DNA of 64,000 nucleotides. Origin: Mucor racemosus (Eukaryota > Mucoromycota > Mucoromycetes > Mucorales > Mucoraceae). The stretch lies in the NCBI GenBank assembly GCA_027405735.1, contig JAPEHQ010000012.1, positions 434,001-498,000 of the forward strand, written 5' to 3'. The position numbers and the translations under genes were made by a program. Below the pieces are notes generated by a model. The model was not told the DNA's origin, did no database searches, and worked only from the letters and a program-made list of their open reading frames with translations. This document shows positions 50,041 to 60,103 of this stretch, piece after piece. How positions within the stretch are numbered: position 1 is the first letter of the stretch; every line of letters starts with the position of its first letter.

Positions 50041-50197
50041 GGATGTATATTCAGCAATCTTCCAGTTTTGAGTACATTGTTATTGATTTGATATTTTAAG
50101 GGGTATATCATGTAGAGCATTGACCATAAGGGATTGTATGTCAAGTGCGACAATATCGACCTTTTGGGAAGTGGTTGTTTTGTTTATTTCTGTTATA

Positions 50198-51098
50198 ACG
50201 TGCCACCAGCTTTAAACCTGCACAAATTTTAACTTTTTTTAAGAGCTATCAACTCACCCAAAACTAACGATACAATAAAAAAAATCCATAACAATCATTA
50301 TTTAAACCTTTGTAAACAATTGTTATGGCTCGAATACTTAATTTTACTATAAAATCATTCTGTTGATAGCCCTTGAAAATAGACGGTATTTCAAAATTTA
50401 AGCTGTGTGCTCTTAGGTGAGGGTAACTTTTGAAACAAGGATACTCTGTGACACATAACCTCCTTACCTTAAACCCAGCTTACGTAAGCAATGCGTGAAA
50501 TCAGCATTTTCGCTATCAACTTTCCGAAAAATAAAGATATAATAAATCAGAGCCATAACAATCATTATTTAAACCTTTGTGAACAATTGTTATGACTTTA
50601 ATAGTTATTTTTATTATAAAATCATTTTACTGATACCCAAAGTACCATTGCGAATGCAATTGGATCAAAATGTACTGTGGTGCTGCCAAGAGGGAAGCTC
50701 GTTTGCGATGTGACTATACATTCAAGTCTCTGGAGAAAAACATCCATTCTTTTCTGGATACCTCTGGTAACCTGACTCAAATCAGACATTATTTCAGAAG
50801 GTCGATGGACTACATCGAAGCTTATAGCAAATGTAGAGAAGTTGTCCAAGAAGTTAAGAAATTTGTCAAAAAAAATATTTATCTCATAGAAAACTTAGAA
50901 TTCCTAAAGATTTGTTATAAAAATAAAATGTTTGTTTAAACTTATTATACTTCTCAATCTCCCAAATAACAAATGAGCTACATTATCTGCCATGAGATGC
51001 CTCCAAAAAAAATATATATATTGAAATAGCGGAGTTCCAAAATAAATAAAAATTGAAACAAAATTAAAGTTTACACAGATTTAAAGCTGGTGGCACGT
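50198..51098. mobile_element. 901-bp TIR element with TA target duplication
   Basis: Termini are perfect 19-bp inverted repeats ACGTGCCACCAGCTTTAAA, imperfectly extended to about 35 bp. TA flanks both sides (50196-50197 and 51099-51100). The sister locus (about 45440-45455, minus) shows the empty site TTA-TA-TCTA. Inside, a 105-bp direct repeat (about 50267-50372 and 50529-50640) carries the palindrome ccataacaat...attgttatgg. One 89-residue ORF is present. TA targeting fits the Tc1/mariner-like superfamily, but the TIR is not one I know. Confidence 0.9.
50670..50939 (+). CDS. Hypothetical 89-residue ORF inside the TIR element
   Basis: The ORF starts at an ATG and encodes a basic protein with predicted helices. 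In frame it could extend upstream by a short Cys-containing stretch (H-C-E-C-N-W) as far as a TGA. Motifs are C-G-A-A-K-R-E-A-R-L-R-C, then I-R-H-Y-F-R-R-S-M-D-Y-I-E-A-Y and V-V-Q-E-V-K-K-F-V-K-K. I do not recognise it, and no DDE core is present, so it is not a complete transposase. It could be a remnant of the N-terminal part of an element protein. Codon use is as AT-rich as the surroundings. Confidence 0.4.
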   Translation: MYCGAAKREARLRCDYTFKSLEKNIHSFLDTSGNLTQIRHYFRRSMDYIEAYSKCREVVQEVKKFVKKNIYLIENLEFLKICYKNKMFV

Positions 51099-51210
51099 TA
51101 TCTATTTTATGTAACCTTGATTTTTAAGGGGTAGTTTTTTTATATGCTTTAATCTTATTTATAATGATAGTGCAACTTCGATATAGATGAGTAGTTGACT
51201 AAATTGATAT

Positions 51211-51507
51211 TGATCTATCAGAATTAGGAATTACCGAATTACCAATTTAGAACATCTGTCAAACCATGATGTTCAACATGCAAGTCAAGCAAGGTCATAT
51301 TCCATGCGCCTATTATCATGCTACTATTGAATCATAGAAGCATGATTCCAATATATCCATACAATATCCAAATGCTCATTCTAATTATATTATCACCCAC
51401 ATTTAATACACTCATTCAATTAGTATATAAACCCCCTCTAGAAGCTCATAATAAAACGGTACTTTTTCATTTGATTAATTTTATACAATTTACCTTTCGA
51501 TAAATTA
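51211..51507 (-). mobile_element. Solo LTR, family E (about 297 bp), GATAT duplication
   Basis: GATAT flanks both sides (51206-51210 and 51508-51512). The sister locus at about 45335 has one uninterrupted copy. On the minus strand it ends TTCTGATAGATCA; its other end is mutated compared with TGTCTTTGATTTATCG at 25234. It contains GGTTTATATACTAATTG. This is the only uninterrupted LTR-E in the window. Confidence 0.8.
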
Positions 51508-51512
51508 GATAT

Positions 51513-51812
51513 TTTGTTTATTATCATTATTGATTTGGATAGAATCCTGTTTTGATATATAATATGTCATTTGTGTAATTGATTGCGCCGTGATCAAGGG
51601 TGCTACCATCTACACGACATGTACAGTATGGAGTATGGTTCAAAAAGGGTATTTCATATTTTTAGCATGCGTTTGTTATTGTGTTCAATTGAAGCGTTTG
51701 TTTGTTATTGTTGTTCGCATTTCAAGTGACATCATATCTTATGAGCGACACTTGGAATTTAGGTTATTTTATTTTTATCAAACGTTTTAAGTATGTAATT
51801 CCACTGCAGCCA
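51513..51812 (+). repeat. Segment D, copy II (right part)
   Basis: Reverse complement of 45045-45330. A 66-residue ORF (51590-51790) is partly shared with 44941-45264 (minus). Both copies keep it open, but I recognise no product. Confidence 0.75.
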
Positions 51813-51819
51813 CATTTAT

Positions 51820-53543
51820 ATTTACGTTTATGATATTTGAGAGGCACAAGGCAAAAACTCAATGTAAATCATCTCTAACTCAATAATTATAAAGTAAAAC
51901 TATATTATTATCAAATAAACTACTACAAAATATTAACATGTATAAAGATTTACAGTAATAAGCTTGAATCAAGTGAATACAGCATCGCAAATTCTTGAAA
52001 AAGTTCTCAAGCATTAAAAAATTTCTTATTTTTAAGACTTATAAAGGTTATAAGCGGAATATTAATTTAGAAAATTATTTTTGTCCAGATCATCAATTTT
52101 GACATTTTTTATTTTTTTTTTCTGATTTTGCAAATCTAGAGATAATTACACTATCAATTATAAAAGCAAAAAATATACACATATACAACATTGAGCGCTC
52201 TATTTGCTCAATAAAAAATAACAAACATTTTTATTGTAAAATATTACATGAAAATCCTTTAATCAAAAAACCGTTTTTGGGACAAAACTACAAATTTTCA
52301 TTACTTAACATTTAATATTAAACTTTTATAAAATGTGTATTAGTTATGGCTACAAGTTTCTCTCACAATGTAGTATATTTAAACGTTGATTTTGGTATCA
52401 AAATTTGATTTTTCTGTTTTTTGATCAAAATCACGAGTGTTGGTAAGGATAAAATGAATCCCTAAAATGTCCGCTACAAAAACTAAATTTTCAGACCGTA
52501 CGTGGTTAAATATGTTGTATAATTATCACCTTCTACTATCTATACACACTACCTTTGGTTACACTCCATGAATCTCATTATTAATTTATACTGTCACTTC
52601 AAGCAGTCCTTATCTACTAGTCTGCCATTAGTATATAAACCACATCTCATGAATAAAAGAATAAGGATTAGTTTAGTTTTGATCCTTTAGTTTGACCCAC
52701 AGTTGGAAAGCTGACATTTATCAAGACTTTGTTTTATTATTTTTAATTATTCTAGCATATCAGATATATGTTAGAATAAAACAAAATATAAAAAAAGTTT
52801 AAAAAAAACTGCTTTTTATTTAAAATTCAGATATACACTTTATAACATAGTAGGGATGCTGCCGAGCTTCGCTTATTCTAGTAAATTTGGCTGGCAAAAC
52901 TTGGCTCGACACTAACGTTATACCATAGTATAAGAGATTTAGCTGTTCGATTTTGCTATGCTCGATTACGGCGTCGCTCTGCGGGCTCGTTTTTGCAATT
53001 TTTAACGAATCTATGATATGACAGACGACGGTTTCTCTGGTAAAAAAATGTATGTTTCTATGATAACAGTTACTGCCTATTTTGTTTAGTTTATGGGTTG
53101 ATGCGCTGTAATGCTGCTTTTACATTGGCTAAAATGTGCAATTTAACAGGGTCTTAATTGCGCTAAATAATGTAAAGCCTTGAAAATCCTTTTCTACGGT
53201 GCGTTGTTTCTCTCTTTTTGTTTTCAAAATATTCCAAGAATATTATTTACCGTTTGATAAGGCATATCAGACTATCAAGCTGGTATTCTTTTCTTTTATC
53301 TGATTACGCATGCTAACATAAGGGACTAATGTTTTTAATATAGGTAATAGCAGTCGTTATATTATTAGAGATTGGTATTTTCATTTAACTGCATTCTAAG
53401 ATTAAACATCATTATTTACTACTGTATTGTTGGACGTACTTCTTGATTACTGAATCAAATCAAAGGCAACGATATTTACAGTATATCTACTCAATGAGAA
53501 GAAGCTAGAACTGGCAACAAACTCACGAAATGTTCCAGAGAAG
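51820..53543 (+). repeat. Repeat R, copy E (interrupted)
   Basis: It runs from a short dynein-like 'tttatatttacgtttatgatatttgag' end through the R core, with two insertions: a solo LTR at 52513-52783 and a roughly 80-bp insertion at about 52838-52922. It continues after the solo LTR at 53544-54026 as far as 54080. Confidence 0.88.
52513..52783 (+). mobile_element. Solo LTR (family S2, 271 bp), AAATA duplication
   Basis: It starts TGTTGTATAATTATC and ends GAATAAAACA. It is flanked by AAATA (52508-52512 and 52784-52788). Intact R copies read gttAAATAtaagaaaag at this point. It contains TATATAAACC and AATAAAAG, fitting promoter and polyadenylation parts of an LTR. Confidence 0.92.
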
Positions 53544-54026
53544 TGTGAAAAAATGAAAATAAAACACGTAATAAATAATATATAAGATGTTGTTTTATTC
53601 TTTTAAGATAAGATCAAGATCTTCATGGCTAATGAAAGTCTTTTGCTATTTATATTAATTGTCTAATCTAAAGGGAATGGAAATCTAAAAGTAATGGATC
53701 ATTGTAACTGACCAATGATTATCTAGAAAGGTTGATGAAATGTGTTGAGTTGTTATGTACATTGGTAGATGGCAAAGTTATTGGTTCTTCATGAATGTAA
53801 AAATTTATGGACTTGTTTAATAAACATGATAAAAAATTTATGGACTTGTTTAATAAACATGATAAAAAATTTATGGACTTGTTTATCAACAAGTTCCTTG
53901 GTTCTATCTTTGAATACACTTTGATTTGGTTGTACAGGATGTCAATTGTATGTACGCGAGATTGACATTTAATTTGTGATTCAAATAATAAACTTTTACT
54001 ATAATGACAATTACCGTTCTATGACA
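53544..54026 (+). mobile_element. Solo LTR (family S3, 483 bp), AGAAG duplication
   Basis: It starts TGTGAAAAAATG and ends CGTTCTATGACA. It is flanked by AGAAG (53539-53543 and 54027-54031). Intact R copies read ccagAAAAGtgataaaattt here. It carries a three-unit 33-bp tandem repeat. Confidence 0.85.
53801..53886. repeat. 33-bp tandem repeat, about 2.6 units
   Basis: Units beginning AAATTTATGGACTTG start at 53801, 53834 and 53867. The minus strand would read N-K-S-I-N-F-L-S-C-L-L repeatedly, but this is inside an LTR and unlikely to be a gene. Confidence 0.9.
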
Positions 54027-54079
54027 AGAAGTGGTAAAATTTCAAATAATATAATAGAAACAAAAAAAAAGAATAATCT

Positions 54080-54226
54080 AATGTCTTTGATTTATCGAAA
54101 AGTAAACCGTATAAAATTAATCAAATGAAAAAGTACTATTTTATTATGAGCTTATAGAGAGGGTTTATATACTAATAGGATGAGTGTATTGAATGTGAGT
54201 GATAATATAATTAGAATGACCATTTG
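54080..54226 (+). repeat. LTR-E, 5' half
   Basis: It begins TGTCTTTGATTTATCG and is cut at 54227 by LTR-C, exactly as at 25234-25381/25382. Confidence 0.7.
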
Positions 54227-54748
54227 TGTCGTATATTTTCAGGACTGATAAATAATAACACTTAAAAAAGAATACAATGAAAAGAGAATAAGTAATGAAT
54301 AATGAATCAGTTCTTCAACTGTATAATAAAAACAAGATATTGTTTATTTAGATATAAAAGTATGGCTTTTTATATTAATGTGACATTGAGATCCTGAGAT
54401 GTAATTTAAGGCACTATTGAACCATTTCATCTGTTTGATAGTAATCTATGGATTAAAATGGATCAATCATAATTTAACCGTGCTTGCAGAGCTTGTGAGT
54501 TGCCTTGTTTTAATGCTGCGCTAAATGTGCTTGGATGTTGATTTGATAGATACTTGATTGATTAACCTCTGGGATGAAATAATACGGTATCATAATTGAG
54601 GTCCAAGAGTTCTTAGCAATTACTGGATTAGACTTAAGTGCACTAGGAGTTTCTTATATCTGGTATCAAGACTTTGCACTTCAATACATGTCGTAGTCAG
54701 TAGATTGTAAGATGTATTGATAGTGTAGAAGGTGATAATGTATGATAC
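54227..54748 (+). repeat. LTR-C repeat, 3'-truncated copy
   Basis: It starts TGTCGTATATTTTC and is collinear to 'gataatgtatgatac', then leaves the family. The final CA end is missing. Confidence 0.8.
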
Positions 54749-55215
54749 ACAAATACTATGATAATGGCTTGCACAAATCCATGGTATAGCCGATACTTCG
54801 GAAGGAAGTATCAACTACGGATACTCTATTTTCCCATGTGGCTCAATAGCGCATTTAGCTCATTTTATGACAGCACGTTAATAGGCGGCGCTATTAACAT
54901 AAACATTGATCTCGGGCACGGACCTGCTCTCAAGAAACTAAATAAGAACAAGTCAAATACTAATTATAAAACATATCAACTAAGGCTATAACTCAACACG
55001 GTACATCTCGGATTTGCTGAATCAATATGGATAATAGTTATCATATTGATCTATTGGTTCTCTAGTTATAATCTCAGTAGTAAATAGTAAATAGACATAA
55101 AAGACTCATACTTTTAGATCTGAATAAACGGTAAACTTCTTTTAGTTTTGAGGTACAGTTGGAAAAGCTGATAGATTATTGCCTCTTTTTATTGTATTTT
55201 ATTTATAAACTCGAA
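54749..55215 (+). other. Unique insert after the truncated LTR-C, with a 77-residue ORF
   Basis: The ORF at 54758-54991 is less AT-rich than its surroundings and reads like protein (W-Y-S-R-Y-F-G-R-K-Y, L-I-G-G-A-I-N-I-N-I-D-L-G). I do not recognise it. It lies where internal retrotransposon sequence could remain after a 5' LTR, but no gag/pol motif is visible. The right part (about 55110-55190) resembles the end of the S2 LTR. Confidence 0.4.
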
Positions 55216-55617
55216 GAATAATTCAAGACGTTCTAAATTGGTAATTAGGTAATTCCTAATTCTGATAGATACACTGATACCCAACAATGTACATCGAAGC
55301 CAAGATAGATAGAAAGAGCATTCATTGTGTAGTGGAGATCGCAACATTCCAATGGGTAGAAATTGCAGGACCAAGATGCTGTGTTTCCCTCAGGATTTTA
55401 AAAAAGGGTTTAAAAGCATACTTTATCAAAGTTATTTAGATGTTAAATACTCACCATATGTTATTATAGTATCGTCTTGTTTTTTATTTAATTGCTGTAT
55501 TATTAAAAATCAAGATTTTTATAAATCATAACAATGATAATGGGATGCTTCTGATTTTAAATTGACATTTATCATAAGATCATAAGGCGGGCTGATGATA
55601 CGTTTGATACTACTATT
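55216..55617 (+). repeat. LTR-E tail and segment preceding dynein fragment
   Basis: Collinear with 23255-23635, including TTCTGATAGAT, ACCCAACAATG and 'ttcattgtgtagtggaga'. Confidence 0.7.
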
Positions 55618-55800
55618 GTAGATGGAACCAGTCAATTTAATTTATGGAATTTGAATGCAAATAAATACCGAGGAAACATTTGTAAGTAGTGCTTAAGTTA
55701 GTTCTAGTAATAAAGCATTGAGTAAATTGGCTTGGGACAAAAGAGGATAATAAAAAGGCGGCGGCAATAGGTTCCAGTGATGGCTATGTTGTTTAAATTT
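55618..55800 (+). pseudogene. Dynein intermediate chain 3' fragment, copy 6
   Basis: It reads D-G-T-S-Q-F-N-L-W-N-L-N-A-N, then after small indels L-A-W-D-K, then A-A-I-G-S-S-D-G-Y-V. It is frame-broken by several indels and abuts R copy F. Confidence 0.7.
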
Positions 55801-55827
55801 ATGATTTTTGAGAGACACAAGGCAAAA

Positions 55828-56570
55828 ACTCAATGTAAATCACCTCTAGCGCACTAATTATAAAGTAAGACTATATTATTATCAAATAAACTACCGCACA
55901 ATATTAATATGCATACAGATTTACAGTAATAAGCTTGAATCAAGTGGGTACAGCATTGTAAATTCTTGAAAAAGTTCTCAAGTATTAAAAAATCTCTTAT
56001 TTTTAAGACTTATAAAGGTTATAAGCGGAATATTAATTTAGAAAATTATTTTTGTCCAGATCATCAATTTTGACATTTTTTAATTTTTTTTTTCTGATTT
56101 TGCAAATCTAGAGATAATTACACTATCAATTATAAAAGCAAAAAATATACACATATACAACATTGAGCGCTCTATTTGCTCAATAAAAAATAACAAACAT
56201 TTTTATTGTAAAATATTACATGAAAATCCTTTAATCAAAAAACCGTTTTTGGGACAAAACTACAAATTTTCATTACTTAACATTTAATATTAAGCTTTTA
56301 TAAAATGTGTATTAGTCATGGCTACAGGTTTCTCTCACAATGTAGCATATTTAAACGTTGATTTTGGTATCAAAATTTGATTTTTCTGTTTTTTGATCAA
56401 AATCATGAGTGTTGGTAAGGGTGAAATGAACCCAGAAGAATGTCCGCTACAAAGTCGGAATTTTCAGACCGTACGTGGTTAAATATAAGAAAAGTTTAAA
56501 AAAAACCGCATTTTTATTTAAAACTTAGATATATACCATAGTATAAGAGACTTGGCTGCTCGATCTTGTA
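55828..56570 (+). repeat. Repeat R, copy F (3'-truncated)
   Basis: Collinear with copy E and copy B from 'aactcaatgtaaatca' to 'gagacttggctg', then replaced by unrelated DNA at about 56570. Confidence 0.9.
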
Positions 56571-57095
56571 GGTTTTTGCTATTATTTATGTTAAATTTCA
56601 TTTCAATCCCATATTGAACCTGACATCCAAATGGAATTGAAATGGTATAAATACTTTTAGAATCCAGGACCTGATGGCTCCGGGCTTCCTTTTTTAACTT
56701 AATAATAAAGACCCTACGTTCTCCGTGATATAATCACATGTAGTCTTTATTTTATTTGTATTGGAAGTAATCGTTATCTACATATGACTCTCAATGCTGT
56801 TGGAAACGTGATTCCATTGATGTTTAATTGACTTGAATTTCGGTTCATAAATAATTGTTTTACTTTTAGATTTGATGTCCAGTTAAGAATGATAGATCAC
56901 TAGTAACTTCCAGCTTTACATTATGGTTGTTGTTACACATCTTTAACACAATAGTCTCAAATGGCAACTTCTACAAACTACTATATGTAGATAAAATCAA
57001 CATCAAAATGTAATAGAAGATCAGAATTTCCACTTGATTATATATTATATAATTATTTTATTTTTTTTAAGGATAATTAAGTATCATTTAATATA
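56571..57095. other. Right edge of second repeat block, 3' flank of FMO gene
   Basis: No gene recognised. About 56890-56970 resembles the reverse complement of 19820-19900, suggesting another old repeat. Confidence 0.4.
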
Positions 57096-58929
57096 CTAAA
57101 GATAGTGCTTATTGATGTAATCTTTAGTTTTTTTAAGGGTTTTCTCAGATTCCGTAATCCATTTTGTCATAGTTTTTAACCCCTCAGCTTCATAATCCTC
57201 TCTGTAGTTTTCAAGTGGTTTATATATATTTCCATCTTTATCAGATGCATGGGTTTCATTTGCATGATGATTCAACCAAACAACAAATGGTTCTCTTCTA
57301 CGTCTATCACCATTGAAAAGTTCTAAAGGACTGATACCATCATCATGCTCAGCAGCATACTTGAGCATAAGGTTTGTATTGGGCAAAAGAGCAGCTCCAG
57401 ACCACACACGAGCCACGGCTCGAGCTTGAGTATCAAATTGTGAAGGTGTACTAAAGAAAGGAGGCTGACCAACAAAAGTCAAGGTAGGATCACTCATCAA
57501 AAATGCTTCACGATATAAATTGAGAGGGAACTGAGGGCCTAGGACAACATGGCTGTCAGGTACATCGTCGTAAATGGGTCGAGGTGGGAGTAATTTGACA
57601 TCAGCTTGTTCTTTAGGAATGACAAGGTCTCCTAAAAATGGCATTCGGCTATTGAAACCAGTACAAAAGATAACATGATCAATGCTATCAAGCGCAGTAT
57701 CATCTTCAAACACAACAGATCCGTCGACTTCTCCCTTAGCATTTGAAAAGGCTTTGATTTCAGGCTTGATATTGACGGATTTAGGAATCAATGAACGCAA
57801 AACTTGATAAATCAAGAATGGTGATTCAAAGGGTCCTTTAATAGATATGGTGATAGTTTTGGCAAATCCTTCCAAAGATCTAACGATATCAATAGCAGAG
57901 ACACTACCGCCAACAACGACCACATGCTATAAATGTTTGCATTACTGTTTGTATGAGGTTAACACAGCGCACCAATTTTAACATACCTTGTCTTTATAGT
58001 CTTCGGGTTTTCTGTATTGAACAGAATGTGATGATCTATCAGGATATATTTTATTATATGCTATTAAATCCTGAATCTCGGGCACAAAAGGATCTTGATG
58101 TTGACCGGAAGCCACGACGACAGCATCAAAAGTTTCCTTCCAACGAGTTTCACGCACCATACCACTTGCATATACATCATATTTACTCAAACTTAATTCC
58201 CAAGTATGATCATCTTGATTTTTAGTTACCAGATCAACGCTAGTATCGAATTCTATCAATGGCATCAAATCAAACTCATTTGCATAATTTTCCAAATATT
58301 CTAAAATTTCATGATGAGGAATACAATAAGGTGTGCCCTCGGGAAATGGGAAATCAGGCAATGCCATCAAATGAGTAGCAGTATTGTTATATAAATCTCT
58401 ATAGCATGCTGATGGAGGCTTTTTTGTTAATAGCAAGTTTTGAATTTCTGGCGTCATTTCAAATAGCTTTTTTTGAGGTTCATCGGCAGGATTTGTTACT
58501 GTTACTGCTGCGTGCTCAACTTGTCGTCCAACTCGGGAACTTGGCATCTTGGGTTTAGGTCGAGGTCTTTCTGAATAAACCCTATTATATAATCTTTAAT
58601 ATATTGCTCGCTTTGATTAAAGCATGATTACTACTACTTACCACACACCACCCACATAGGAATTTCTATCAAAAACCCGCACAACCAACCCTGCCTCTTT
58701 CAAATGTCTTGCTGATGCCAACTACAAGAGGATATATTTAATATTTCATCCACGTATAAATTTATCGCCAACTCACTCCAGAAGGACCAGCACCGATAAC
58801 TGCAACCTTTCGTATATGCGTTTTAAAGATATAAGGGTCCTTTAAAGCTTCGTTTGCTTCTTCCATACTCTTTTGAACAATTTCTTCAAATGTGATTTGT
58901 TTTGTAGTATTCTCGCTTTTGTTCGACAT
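57096..58929 (-). CDS. Flavin-containing monooxygenase (FMO-like)
   Basis: Four exons (58929-58777, 58721-58642, 58581-57987, 57926-57096) join in phase to 552 residues. The FAD-binding Rossmann loop V-I-G-A-G-P-S-G lies at about residues 44-51 and is split from its helix by intron 1. A second dinucleotide loop, V-V-V-G-G-S-V-S-A, lies near 278-286. Between them is the FMO-type H-S-x-x-Y-R signature. The C-terminal half has F-C-T-G-F-N (the ATG/CTG FMO motif). These enzymes use NADPH and O2 to oxygenate N or S centres of small molecules. The substrate cannot be inferred. There is no signal peptide or obvious tail anchor. Introns are 55-60 nt. It is divergent from glycogen phosphorylase. Confidence 0.92.
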
Positions 58930-60103
58930 TTTTTATTTCAAATGATAAAAATAATAAAATAGGGATAAAGAAAAAGGCAATACTTTCACTCTACATGTTG
59001 GGGCTCATATGTTTGTAAGCATCCAATACACAAGCTTATCATCACGTGTTGGTTATGTAGACAGTAACCAAAGTAAAAATGTGGAGATCCGGCGAGTTTG
59101 CCCTGATTTATCCCATTAAAGAGTAATTTAATCTAAGATCATCCGATATATATGACTTTCGTATGTAAGATATCTGAAAATAATCATCCCATTTGTATGG
59201 ATAAATGATGTTATTATCTATGTGATTTAGTGTAACTCCAATACATCTTTTTTTCCCCTGTGCGTTTGCGTATTGTTTCTGAAATACAAAATGTTTAATG
59301 AGCGCACAAAAAAGAAAACGTATTATATGATTTCAAAGAATTTTCTTTTGAAATCATTTCAAAATAACATTCATTCAAAATAAGCAATAAACATTGGTTA
59401 ACGTGTCAAAATTATTATGGTATTTTTATTTCTTTAGAAACAATGAAATTTCTAGCGATTTTCAAGACGTTTTCATGGGGATATTATAACTGTTACGGTA
59501 ACGAGATATTTTCAGTTTATTGCAACGATTAGATTATATGCAAACAGTGCAAATCAAAATACACAAGGTTAGCACGAACTTTATATTATCAAGACTCTGA
59601 TGTTGTCATATTAGAGCAAATACATCATCATTTCAAATAATCTTTTCCATTTTTTTTTTTTCTTTTTTTTTTTTTTTTGGCTGGACATCAATGCAAATTT
59701 TTCAAGATAAGCGTATATTTTCTACCTTTCTTTTTTTTAACAATAATGCGTTTAAGATATCATGAGATTTGCTTATAAAGTCTAAATATTTATACAACAA
59801 CATTTCACACACAAAAATGTAATCTACAAGTAGATCCAATCGCTCCAATCAGCATGTATTTAAAAAAGGCAATTTTCTATTAGGTACAACCATCAGTTAA
59901 AAAAGAAAACAAGAGTAGATTTTCCCGTGGGAGAAATAATGCAGTTTTCCTTTTATTTTCAGAAGCGGAAAAAAGTATCAATAATGATAATAACATTACA
60001 TCTAAAGAGTCAGCTGAAACATGTTTATTTCGTATAAATATCAACTATAAACTACCTTTTTCCGTTTCATTTTTCTCATTAATTATAAATATTAAATAGT
60101 ATT
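58930..60103. promoter_or_regulatory. Divergent intergenic promoter region (FMO / glycogen phosphorylase)
   Basis: 1.17 kb separates two divergent start codons. It holds long poly-T tracts (about 59649-59678), a CCCCT (stress-element-like) at about 59255-59259, and the TATA box listed separately. No ORF or RNA gene recognised. Confidence 0.5.
60033..60040 (+). promoter_or_regulatory. TATA box of glycogen phosphorylase
   Basis: TATAAATA lies 64-71 nt upstream of the ATG at 60104, the same motif and spacing as in the C2-domain gene. Confidence 0.6.

Noticed and set aside
49512..50153. LTR-C minus-strand ORF (S-Y-I-I-T-F-Y ... T-T-T-C-I-E-V-Q) as a gene
   Set aside because: It recurs in each LTR-C copy because it lies inside the LTR, and crosses the LTR boundary in this copy; no independent support.
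53719..53919. Repetitive N-K-S-I-N-F protein
   Set aside because: It is a translation of the 33-bp tandem repeat within a solo LTR.
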